NCBI RefSeq assembly: GCF_900142015.1
Contig: NZ_FQZN01000041.1
Coordinates: forward strand, 1 to 42,448
Length of the DNA stretch: 42,448 nt
From: Bacteroides stercorirosoris
GTDB taxonomy: Bacteria; Bacteroidota; Bacteroidia; Bacteroidales; Bacteroidaceae
Direction: 5' to 3'
This document shows, one piece after another, positions 31,560 through 38,993 of the stretch. The notes beneath the pieces are model-generated. The model was not told where the DNA came from. It saw nothing but the letters and a program-made list of their open reading frames with translations, and did not search any database. The translations under genes and the position numbers were made by a program. Numbering within the stretch: position 1 is the stretch's first letter; every line of letters starts with the position of its first letter.

Positions 31560-31967
31560 ATGAAAAAGGTATTTTATTTTAGTCTGATGGTAATGGCTAT
31601 GTTCGTAATGACAGCTTGTTCTTCTTCAAGCAGTCCCGGAGATGCTATGAAAAAGTATGGTAGTTATCTCATCAAAGGTGACTATGAGAAGTTTGTAGAC
31701 GGACTTGCTTTTGAGGAAGGCGCAACGCCTGAGAAACTAAAAGAGCAGAAAGAAGGTCTGGTTTCCATGTTGAAGGAAAAAGTGTCCAAAGAATATGAGA
31801 AGATGGGCGGACTGAAAAGCATAGAAGTTCTGTCGGAAGAAATATCCGCTGATGGAAACACAGCAACAGTAAAGATTAAGCAAACCTACGGAAACGGAGA
31901 AACACAAGAAGGTTCGCAGTCAATGGTGAAAAGAGACGGCAAATGGTTGATGTCAATAGATAAGTAA
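31560..31967 (+). CDS. DUF4878-like small lipoprotein
   Basis: 135 residues with a lipoprotein signal ending MTACSSSSS (Cys20). The mature part resembles the DUF4878/NTF2-like fold: an N-terminal helix pair (PGDAMKKYGSYLIKGDYEKFVDGL) and a C-terminal sheet with ADGNTATVKIKQTYGNGETQEGSQSMVKRDGKWLMSI broken by turns. Families like this usually bind ligands or stabilise envelope proteins; function here unknown. It is 30 nt after the YiiX-like gene and followed by a strong terminator. Confidence 0.8.
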   Translation: MKKVFYFSLMVMAMFVMTACSSSSSPGDAMKKYGSYLIKGDYEKFVDGLAFEEGATPEKLKEQKEGLVSMLKEKVSKEYEKMGGLKSIEVLSEEISADGNTATVKIKQTYGNGETQEGSQSMVKRDGKWLMSIDK

Positions 31968-31989
31968 ACTTTTCATCTCAGCATAAGCA

Positions 31990-32038
31990 ACCGGGCGGTT
32001 TGACCAGGAAGATTTCAGGTCATACCGTCCGGTTTTTA
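31990..32038 (+). terminator. Intrinsic terminator after the lipoprotein pair
   Basis: ACCGGGCGGTTTGACC (31990-32005) pairs imperfectly with GGTCATACCGTCCGGT (32018-32033), followed by TTTTATTT. Fits the end of the yiiX-like/DUF4878 transcript. Confidence 0.8.
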
Positions 32039-32045
32039 TTTCATC

Positions 32046-32807
32046 TTAATAGAGTTCGTTCCGACCGACTTCCTCAAAGAGTCTGGCAAGTTTCTCTATC
32101 ACCGGCTTCATATAACGTTCGCCCTTCTCAGCCGAAGCCTTCTTGGGGTTCCCTACCCCGCTATCCACAGTAGCCTTATCCCAATGGCGCGGTGCCCAAC
32201 CTACTTTTTCGTTCAGTGAAGGGATGGCGAAAGGTCTGGAATCTCCATTCCCCGCTTCATCCAGATTTACCAGCTCCGGATGGTAATACATCATCACAGA
32301 CGTTTCCTGTTCGCCGGCATGGTCATCTATCTCCGCCTCGAAATAATCCTTGGTAGGGACAAGACTGAACCAGTCGGAGGCAATAATCATGAAATCGGGG
32401 TAGGTAAAGGCAAGGTCGCGTATCATACCTTTAAAGTTGTTGCCACCATGTCCGCTGACAATAATAAGCTTACGCATTCCCTGGGCAGAAAGAGAAGCCA
32501 CAATATCCTCCAGGATGGCTTGCTGGGTGGAGTAACGGGTATGTATACAGAAAGGCAGTTCACGTTGCCCGGGATTGTGCGCACCGAAGCCTACCGGCGG
32601 CATCACCATACAACGGACACCGGAACGTTCCAGTGCCAAAGTTGCCGCGTCCACAGCAATGTCATGAGGCAAAATACAATCTGTAAGATACGGAAGATGC
32701 AGATTATGAGGCTCCGTCGCACCCCAAGGCAGTATGACAACATCATACTTCACCTCCTTCACTTTTCCATAGCAGGAAACAGCAAGGTCAATTTCTCTTT
32801 TTTCCAT
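32046..32807 (-). CDS. Creatininase family amidohydrolase
   Basis: 253 residues of the creatininase/MftE/ArfB metal-dependent amide hydrolase fold, usual length about 240-260. Metal-site motifs in order: WGATEPHNLHLPYLTD (about 28-43; family Glu, His, Asp ligands), SGHGGNN (about 119-125) and DDHAGEQETSVMMY (about 161-174). The family GSxEQHGPHLP motif is here ATEPHNLHLP, so the pocket differs from true creatininase. Substrate unknown; relatives open cyclic amides or formamides. It lies alone, with a long hairpin repeat between it and the AraC gene upstream. Confidence 0.85.
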   Translation of the reverse strand: MEKREIDLAVSCYGKVKEVKYDVVILPWGATEPHNLHLPYLTDCILPHDIAVDAATLALERSGVRCMVMPPVGFGAHNPGQRELPFCIHTRYSTQQAILEDIVASLSAQGMRKLIIVSGHGGNNFKGMIRDLAFTYPDFMIIASDWFSLVPTKDYFEAEIDDHAGEQETSVMMYYHPELVNLDEAGNGDSRPFAIPSLNEKVGWAPRHWDKATVDSGVGNPKKASAEKGERYMKPVIEKLARLFEEVGRNELY

Positions 32808-32892
32808 GTTTTATTTATTTTTTGGGAGAATATATTTAATTATGCGAATCAGGAATTGAAATAAACTCCTTCTTGTAACGGTTATGAATTAA

Positions 32893-32986
32893 TTCACCAC
32901 AGAGTAACACAGGGTATCACAGAGTTTAATCAATTTGAAATCAAAAGAATAGAACTCCGTGAGACTCTGTGTTACTCTGTGGTGAA
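32893..32986. repeat. 34-bp-arm inverted repeat (CACAGAGTAACACAG family)
   Basis: Arms 32893-32926 and 32953-32986 match at 31 of 34 positions, loop 26 nt. It is followed by 32991-33011, the exact reverse complement of 18196-18216, and by 33019-33039, identical to 18546-18566. Thus this spacer and the one before gmd share two 21-bp segments around different hairpins. Confidence 0.75.
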
Positions 32987-33047
32987 AACTCATTTCTACA
33001 CAGTTATGAATCTGTTTTAACTCCTGATTCACATTAATAATTGATAA

Positions 33048-33920
33048 TTATTGCTTGCGGTATTCTTTCGGTGACATACCGGTGTGATGCTTGAAATATT
33101 TACCAAAGAAAGATTGATTGGCGAAATGAAGTTCATCGGATATTTCCTGAATACTCATTTCAGAAGATTTCAGCAAGGCTTTGGCTTCCAGAATCACGAG
33201 ACTGTCAATCCACTCTCCGGCAGTCTTTCCACTGACTTCTTTCACAGCCGTAGAGAGATGCTTGGCGGTCAGGAACATCTTGTCGGCATAGTAAGCAACA
33301 CTGCGTTCCACCTTATACGATTCGGAGATGGCACGGATGAAACGTTCGAAAAGGTCTTCTTTCCGGGTTTTCGTCTTGCGTATTGCCGGTTCATTACCCT
33401 GATAAATGCCATATATCTCATAGAAAAGGGAAAGTATCAGCCCCTGCGTAATCTCCTTGCGGAAAGGGTTGTCTTTCAGCTTCACTTTCTTCTGGAGGAA
33501 AGAGTAATATTCCTGTACAGCTTCCATTTCCTCCGGTCTGAGGCGCACACAAGGTTGCTCCTTAATCATAAAGAACAATGGGAACAACTGCTGAACCGTA
33601 GGAAGCACATCATCTATGAACTGTCCGGAAACCACAATAAAAACTCCGGTAAAGTCATCCGAACGTTCCACTTGTTGCAAAATCTGTTCGGGCAGGGTAA
33701 CCACAAGAACACCTTCGGTAAGTTCATGCTCTTTCAGGTTGATGCGTATCCGACAATGTCCTTTCAGGCAAAGTGTAAGGCAAGACGCATTCAGGCGGGT
33801 AGGATAACCGAATAAAGGGATGTCTCCTATATTGTCGAATATGGCAAAGTCATTTCCTATAAAATCCATTGCCGGAAAACGGCGGATAGTTGCGATATCT
33901 ACGTTTTTTATATTTTTCAT
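33048..33920 (-). CDS. AraC family transcriptional regulator
   Basis: 290 residues: an N-terminal cupin-like sensor domain (about 20-170) with no recognisable ligand motif, and a C-terminal double helix-turn-helix (about 190-290) with AYYADKMFLTAKHLSTAVKE in the first HTH and MSIQEISDELHFANQSFFGKYF plus the closing TGMSPKEYR in the second, the standard AraC signature. A minus-strand -7 box TATGTTTG lies at 33949-33942. The creatininase gene downstream, same strand, may be a target, but repeats separate them; no operator was recognised. Confidence 0.9.
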   Translation of the reverse strand: MKNIKNVDIATIRRFPAMDFIGNDFAIFDNIGDIPLFGYPTRLNASCLTLCLKGHCRIRINLKEHELTEGVLVVTLPEQILQQVERSDDFTGVFIVVSGQFIDDVLPTVQQLFPLFFMIKEQPCVRLRPEEMEAVQEYYSFLQKKVKLKDNPFRKEITQGLILSLFYEIYGIYQGNEPAIRKTKTRKEDLFERFIRAISESYKVERSVAYYADKMFLTAKHLSTAVKEVSGKTAGEWIDSLVILEAKALLKSSEMSIQEISDELHFANQSFFGKYFKHHTGMSPKEYRKQ

Positions 33921-33941
33921 CTCCCTTTCTTATTTCTGTGG

Positions 33942-33949
33942 CAAACATA
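33942..33949 (-). promoter_or_regulatory. -7 box of the AraC regulator gene
   Basis: Minus-strand TATGTTTG (TAnnTTTG), predicted start near 33937, about 17 nt before the ATG. No good -33. Confidence 0.5.
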
Positions 33950-34065
33950 AGCAATATTTCCTTGAAAACCGTCCGAATTATCCTAAAAAAAGAAAAAGGG
34001 AACATTTATCACAAGAAAGGGCTTACGTCAAAAGTTACTTTGCGTATACCGAGCAAATCATTTTC

Positions 34066-34118
34066 CGCCCCTACAGGCATTGTAAAAGCACTTGTAGGGG
34101 CGAATAATCATTCGCCCG
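34066..34118. repeat. Hairpin repeat with CGCCCCTACA arms
   Basis: CGCCCCTACA (34066-34075) and TGTAGGGGCG (34093-34102) form a 10-bp stem; GCGAAT-AATC-ATTCGC (34100-34115) is a second small palindrome overlapping its end. It lies between the convergent-free ends of the AraC 5' region and the TonB receptor 3' end. Looks like a dispersed REP-type sequence and may end receptor transcription. Confidence 0.55.
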
Positions 34119-34195
34119 CATACAAGTTCAGTACTTTTAACATATCCTCTTGATTTATCTCACAGAACCTCGCAATATTAAATTTTGACCTGAAT

Positions 34196-36517
34196 CTAAT
34201 TCATAATCTTAAAGCCGATAAAGAAGGTACGAGGCTGCGTAGGCCCGTAGAAGTAACCGGAATCGCGGAACTCACCTTTATCCAGGTCTTTCTGGAAACT
34301 GTTGAAGATGTTCTGCACACCGGCATTAAGCTGTAATTTGATATGATCATGCAGAATGAATGTGTAATTGAGTTTAAGATTGAGGTCGAAGAAATCGGGA
34401 GTGTTTTCCATACGGTCTTCCTCGATGTTGCAGAAAGCTCCTTCCGGTGCATCTACCGGTGCGTAGTGGGGCACAATCATCTTTCCGGTATAAATGCCGG
34501 ACAAGGAGAAGTCGAAGTTCTTCAACGGCGCGGAAGAAAAAGTAAAATAACCGTAATAATCCGGTGTACGCATCATGCGTTTAGTGGTCAGTTCCTCACC
34601 ATCCACTTTTGTCCAGACCTCTGCCTCCGTATAACGGCTACGTTGCGCCGTAAAGCCCAACTGGAACTGTGCTTCTTTGCCATGCGCCACTTTAGCATCC
34701 AGATTGATACCATATACGCGCGCACCATTACCGTTACGGCGTTCTTTTATCTTGTCTCCGTTCTCATCTTTTCCGATATCTTCCAATACGAATACATGAC
34801 GCAAATCAGTATAGAACCCTTCCAGCAAGATGTTTGCCTGCCAATGTCCCAAGTTTGTACTCCAGTCCACAGAACCACTGTAACTATTGGAACGCTCCTC
34901 ACGCAGATTGTCCGCCAGCTTAATCTGAACACCTTCGCCGCCTACTGCCGTTACATGTAAATCTTCGTCATAAGCCTGCGGTGCACGGAATCCGGTGGAA
35001 TATGTCAAGCGTGCCTGGAAATCATCAGTCGGTTTGTAGAGAAAGTTGATACGGGGACTGAAAATCAGCTTATCAATTAAATTGTGCTTGTCCAGACGGG
35101 CACCTACCAACATAGTAAGCTGACGCATTTTCCATTCATTCTGTACAAAAGCACTGGCTATGCGCACATCCTGTTTCATATCGCGGTGATAACCGGTCAT
35201 GACGTCGTGGAGGGAGTTATTTTGGTATTCCAAACCGCCGGTGAAGGTGGCCGGAGCAAAAAAGCAGTTATTCATATTGCCAACATACATTCCACCGGCA
35301 ACCCAGGTCAGGTCATCGGTCTTACCGTAGGCATTCATATCTTGCTGGGCACCATAGTAACTGTTTCTGTCCGTGTGCTGGATAGAGCCATAGAGAGAAA
35401 TTTTATGTTTGTACTCGCGCCAGAACAGATCGTAGCTGGCACCACCGCTATTAATGATGTGCTTGGTCTGTTCCGTGATGTCCGATTCATGCGGCTGAAA
35501 GTCAAACTTATTACCGCCACGACGGAACTCGTTAGTAGTATGATATTCCAGATTAATGCGGCTGAAATGCGTAGGACGATAATAGGCACGGAAACCGAAA
35601 GTATTCATGTTCAGCTTGCCAAGTTCGGAAAAGCCATCACCATCACGGTCGTAAGGATTACGGTTACGGTAGCTTTCGTACAAGGCGACACCATAAGAGT
35701 TATCTTTCGCTACCAAGGAAACGTTACCACCCATATATTGCTCCCACGATTGCCCGTCCATGCAAGAGAACATGCTCGATACCTGGAAAGAATTGCTGAT
35801 AGGATCTTTAGTGATAATATTGACAGTGCCGCCCACCGCATTCGCTCCAAACAAGGCGGAACCACCACCACGTACCACTTCTACTCTCTCTATCATATTC
35901 ACGGGAATTTGCTCCAGACCGTATACACCGCTAAGGGCACTGATGATAGGACGGCTGTTTATCAGAATCTGAGAGTAAGGGCCTTCCAGACCGTTGATAC
36001 GCACTTGGGGGAAACCGCAGTTCTGGCAATTGTTCTCCACACGCAGGCCAGACTGATAATTCAGCGTTTTCGCAAGGTCGGTCGAATTCACCATTTCAAA
36101 AAGTTTGGCACTCATCACATTCACAACTACCGGAGCTTCTTTCCGGCTTACCTCATTGCGGTTGGCAGACACCACGACTTCATCGGTCATGAAGCTCTCT
36201 TCAGTCATCTGAAAATGTATGACCGCAGTGAAATCCTTGCTGACGGTCACTTCCTTTTCTTGTGTTTTATATCCCACAGCCGATACGCGAAGCGTATACT
36301 TCCCGGCAGGTAACTTACGGAATTCAAACTGTCCTTCTTCATTAGATACTGTTCCCTGCCCATTTTCTTTGATTAATATGGTTGCATAGGGTATATTTTC
36401 TTCGGTTCCTTTCACTATCACGTGTCCGGAAATCATGTTACCTTCCTTAATAGGATTTACGGCATAAAGGCTGATGCAAGCCACTGCAAGCACCAGCGCA
36501 AGTATATGTTTTTTCAT
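34196..36517 (-). CDS. TonB-dependent outer-membrane receptor
   Basis: 773 residues: signal peptide (about 1-19), carboxypeptidase-regulatory-like domain (about 28-110, GHVIVKGTEENIPYATILIKE), plug domain (about 125-240, with VRINGLEGPYSQILINSRPI and EVVRGGGSALFGANAVGG) and a 22-strand barrel ending FFIGFKIMN. The plug begins with NNCQNCGFPQVR, a CxxC pair in the position that faces substrate in many siderophore-free metal receptors. No SusD gene adjoins, so it is not a glycan SusC. A His-rich secreted protein is encoded upstream on the same strand, so metal ion or metal-chelate import is my inference. Colicin-I-receptor-like or BtuB-like families are alternatives. Confidence 0.9.
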   Translation of the reverse strand: MKKHILALVLAVACISLYAVNPIKEGNMISGHVIVKGTEENIPYATILIKENGQGTVSNEEGQFEFRKLPAGKYTLRVSAVGYKTQEKEVTVSKDFTAVIHFQMTEESFMTDEVVVSANRNEVSRKEAPVVVNVMSAKLFEMVNSTDLAKTLNYQSGLRVENNCQNCGFPQVRINGLEGPYSQILINSRPIISALSGVYGLEQIPVNMIERVEVVRGGGSALFGANAVGGTVNIITKDPISNSFQVSSMFSCMDGQSWEQYMGGNVSLVAKDNSYGVALYESYRNRNPYDRDGDGFSELGKLNMNTFGFRAYYRPTHFSRINLEYHTTNEFRRGGNKFDFQPHESDITEQTKHIINSGGASYDLFWREYKHKISLYGSIQHTDRNSYYGAQQDMNAYGKTDDLTWVAGGMYVGNMNNCFFAPATFTGGLEYQNNSLHDVMTGYHRDMKQDVRIASAFVQNEWKMRQLTMLVGARLDKHNLIDKLIFSPRINFLYKPTDDFQARLTYSTGFRAPQAYDEDLHVTAVGGEGVQIKLADNLREERSNSYSGSVDWSTNLGHWQANILLEGFYTDLRHVFVLEDIGKDENGDKIKERRNGNGARVYGINLDAKVAHGKEAQFQLGFTAQRSRYTEAEVWTKVDGEELTTKRMMRTPDYYGYFTFSSAPLKNFDFSLSGIYTGKMIVPHYAPVDAPEGAFCNIEEDRMENTPDFFDLNLKLNYTFILHDHIKLQLNAGVQNIFNSFQKDLDKGEFRDSGYFYGPTQPRTFFIGFKIMN

Positions 36518-36567
36518 TAATTTGCGCTCAAAATGTATGTATTGGTAAAATTAAAAGAGAAAGTAAG

Positions 36568-36857
36568 TAAATGATAATTTAGCGGCGTAGCGCTGGATCA
36601 AGGTTTCCTTTCGGCATACTCATTGACGTGATAGTACCTGGTAGGCTGAAAGCCTTTTATCTTATAGCTCAGGGCAACGCCCTGGGGGATTGCCATGTGT
36701 TTCTCTTTGCGCCCTGTAAGGGCACTACAGCACACATAGGTTTTTGCCCTTACAGGGCGTAAGATTGTGGGATCATCCATTACCCAGGGTGTTACCCTGA
36801 GCTATAAGATAAAAGCCTTTCAGGCTTAGGGGATGCACGCTGATAAATTATCATTTA
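36568..36857. repeat. Dispersed long-hairpin element, copy 2, inside a larger inverted repeat
   Basis: Core at about 36640-36832 matches copy 1 (18249-18449) in sequence, orientation and folding: outer arms with GGCTGAAAGCC and CTTATAG, inner stem GCGCCCTGTAAGGGC/GCCCTTACAGGGCG, then TAAGATTGTGGG. The core lies within 14-bp perfect outer arms TAAATGATAATTTA (36568-36581) and TAAATTATCATTTA (36844-36857). The outer right arm includes the TAA stop codon of the His-rich gene. This fills the 337-bp gap between that gene and the receptor. Confidence 0.8.
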
Positions 36858-37211
36858 CGCCGCGAGCACCGGCGGGGCACGAAGAGACACTAACTGTTTT
36901 AGCTCTCCCTTCACCAAGGGAGTCAGCCGTTCAGCCTCCAGCACGGCCAAAAACACCCGCATGGGATGCAGTTCCTCATATATCTCAACTTCCGGAGCAT
37001 GGAAAGTCGACAAGCGACCTATAACGACAAGTTCGGATTTGGAGTGCGTGTGTTTACCATGAAACGGGTGGGAATGCGTGATAATCACTCCATTAACGTA
37101 ATGGACATGGGTAAAAGCCGTAATACTTGCCTGATATGCCACAAACAGCACCAACAAGCATACAGCTCCAATGATTCTTTTTACCTCTTTCTTCACGTCC
37201 CTACAGTCCAT
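36855..37211 (-). CDS. Small His-rich exported protein, probable metal binder
   Basis: 118 residues from ATG 37211. One hydrophobic segment at about 13-32 (signal or membrane anchor), then FTHVHYVNGVIITHSHPFHG and KHTHSK, eight histidines in about 25 residues, typical of Zn/Cu/Ni binding; the rest is unremarkable. A longer start at 37229 is ruled out because it lies inside the promoter -7 box. It precedes the TonB receptor on the same strand, so a shared role in metal uptake or sensing is plausible. I do not recognise a named family. Confidence 0.7.
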   Translation of the reverse strand: MDCRDVKKEVKRIIGAVCLLVLFVAYQASITAFTHVHYVNGVIITHSHPFHGKHTHSKSELVVIGRLSTFHAPEVEIYEELHPMRVFLAVLEAERLTPLVKGELKQLVSLRAPPVLAA

Positions 37212-37226
37212 TAAAAATTGCGACTG

Positions 37227-37259
37227 CAAAGATAGTGATTATTTTTCCACTTTTCCAAA
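37227..37259 (-). promoter_or_regulatory. Promoter of the His-rich protein gene
   Basis: Minus strand TTTG (37259-37256), 21-bp spacer, TATCTTTG (37234-37227); predicted start near 37222, 11 nt before ATG 37211. It overlaps the 3' end of the nucleotidase gene. Confidence 0.75.
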
Positions 37260-38984
37260 CAAGTACTCATAATCGCGTTTAGCGGCAGGCACGGTCCATT
37301 CTTCAGGAATAAATTTCCACTGTCCCAACGCATGTGGCTCAATCACCCCCTTTTTCTCGATATACTGCATCAGATAATAGCGCAAATCCTTATCCGTAGA
37401 GAACAGGATGCGATCTTTCAATTCATCTTGAGAAATGCCGGCTCCTTTGGTCAATAATTCCCCGCCGCCATTGCCACGATACGAATTCAATGCCACTTTA
37501 TACATCTTGTCCATCGAGAAAGGAGAACCATCGGCCATACTGACAATTGTCACTTTCTCCCCGCTGGGTTTCGTCACATCCACCGTATAAATGATTCCGG
37601 CTGCCGAATCAAAGTTAAAACTGAAGTTCTGGAAGGAAGCGCGATCATTAGCCCCTTCACGACGTTTCTTGCGAAGCAACAGCAAATGGTCGTCCGGAGA
37701 TTTCATCTGGTTGGTCCATAAGTCATATGACATTTCCAGGGCATTTTTTACTTCTTTGCCGGACAACAGCATAGTATAGAGCATATTCTCATACTTATAC
37801 AGACTGAACATATCACTCACAAAGACATCTCCTTTGCTAATCTCCGTGTCGTATGACAGAGGAGCGGAAAGAGATATTTCAGCTCCGGTTATTTCAAGCT
37901 GCAATGTATGAATCAAGTCGATGAATGCCGATGAACCGAAGTAGGCAGGCCGTGTAGAAATCGTCTCAGTGAAGCGGCCTATCTTTTTGGACACAAAGTC
38001 CTGAACGGCATCAAACTGTGGAGCAAAATGCTTTATGAATTCTTCACTCACGCCATAACCTTTTGTTTCTGTCAGTGCTCCGCTAATCTGTTTATCCACC
38101 ACCTTACCGTTACGCAGTTTCAAGGTGACATCTGCGTTTGCCACGACGACTCCCTTGCTTGCCGGATCCATTATCAATACCGAGTCCCCTGCTACGTTTT
38201 TAATCTTTTTCAGTTCACGGGCATGGTCATGCCCCATCAAAACAATATCAAAACCGGGAACATTACGAGCCACTTCCACCGAAGCATTCTCATGATATTT
38301 GCCTCCCATCAACTGAGCATCCTGTCCGGCATGGAAAATGCCGATCACTAAGTCGGGCTTCTCTTTTTCCCGTATAATCTTCATCCATTTGCGGGCGGTT
38401 TCCTCCATATCGTCAAAGCGCAGACCTTTCCATAAATTTTCCGATAGCCATACGGGGATGGCAGGAGTAATCATACCCAGCACCACAATCTTCACGCCGT
38501 CCCGTTCCAATACTTCATAAGGTTTGAAATGCGTCTTTCCCGTGATTGTATCGATGATATTAGCACCCAGAACCGGGAATTTGCAGTCACCTGCCCAACG
38601 GTCGAACACGGCACGTCCGGTTTCCACATCATGATTTCCCATATTTCCGGTACTGTATCCCATAAAGTTCAGCACCTCGGCAGCCAAATGCAGGGAAACG
38701 GTGTCTATGTAATTGTAATAATAGGCACAAGGCTGGCCTTGCAGAATGTCCCCGTTATCCAACAGCAACAGATTATCTTTATAAACCTCCCGCTCTTTCT
38801 GTACAAGAGCATACACACGTGCCAGACTCCCCTCAGCTTCATGGCGAAGTATGAAGTCATAAGGATAGTAATTCCCATGTATATCGCTGGTTTCTATGAT
38901 TTTCAGCTTTACGACCTTATCCTGAGCCGATACGGCTCCTATCAGGAAGAATATCCACCCTAAAAAAAAGCAAACTCTCTTCAT
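37239..38984 (-). CDS. Bifunctional metallophosphatase / 5'-nucleotidase
   Basis: Exported phosphoesterase of the UshA/CpdB family that removes phosphate from nucleotides or 2',3'-cyclic nucleotides. 581 residues with a signal peptide of about 20 (GAVSAQ). Metallophos domain motifs: ETSDIHGNYYPYD near 33, NGDILQGQP near 77, GNMGNHDVE near 114, GIFHAGQD and GHDHARELK near 255. C-terminal substrate domain has LNSYRGNGGGELL near 510. It is 9 nt after the sensor kinase gene on the same strand, so both are one operon. No TAnnTTTG box lies between. Confidence 0.93.
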   Translation of the reverse strand: MKRVCFFLGWIFFLIGAVSAQDKVVKLKIIETSDIHGNYYPYDFILRHEAEGSLARVYALVQKEREVYKDNLLLLDNGDILQGQPCAYYYNYIDTVSLHLAAEVLNFMGYSTGNMGNHDVETGRAVFDRWAGDCKFPVLGANIIDTITGKTHFKPYEVLERDGVKIVVLGMITPAIPVWLSENLWKGLRFDDMEETARKWMKIIREKEKPDLVIGIFHAGQDAQLMGGKYHENASVEVARNVPGFDIVLMGHDHARELKKIKNVAGDSVLIMDPASKGVVVANADVTLKLRNGKVVDKQISGALTETKGYGVSEEFIKHFAPQFDAVQDFVSKKIGRFTETISTRPAYFGSSAFIDLIHTLQLEITGAEISLSAPLSYDTEISKGDVFVSDMFSLYKYENMLYTMLLSGKEVKNALEMSYDLWTNQMKSPDDHLLLLRKKRREGANDRASFQNFSFNFDSAAGIIYTVDVTKPSGEKVTIVSMADGSPFSMDKMYKVALNSYRGNGGGELLTKGAGISQDELKDRILFSTDKDLRYYLMQYIEKKGVIEPHALGQWKFIPEEWTVPAAKRDYEYLFGKVEK

Positions 38985-38993
38985 AGTAATAAG

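Noticed and set aside
35084..36313. 409-codon open frame on the plus strand
   Set aside because: Antisense to the TonB receptor; composition is that of a complementary-strand shadow and no start signal is present.
34196..36517. SusC-type glycan receptor of a polysaccharide utilisation locus
   Set aside because: No SusD partner, glycoside hydrolase or hybrid sensor adjoins, and the protein (773 residues) is shorter than SusC (about 1000).
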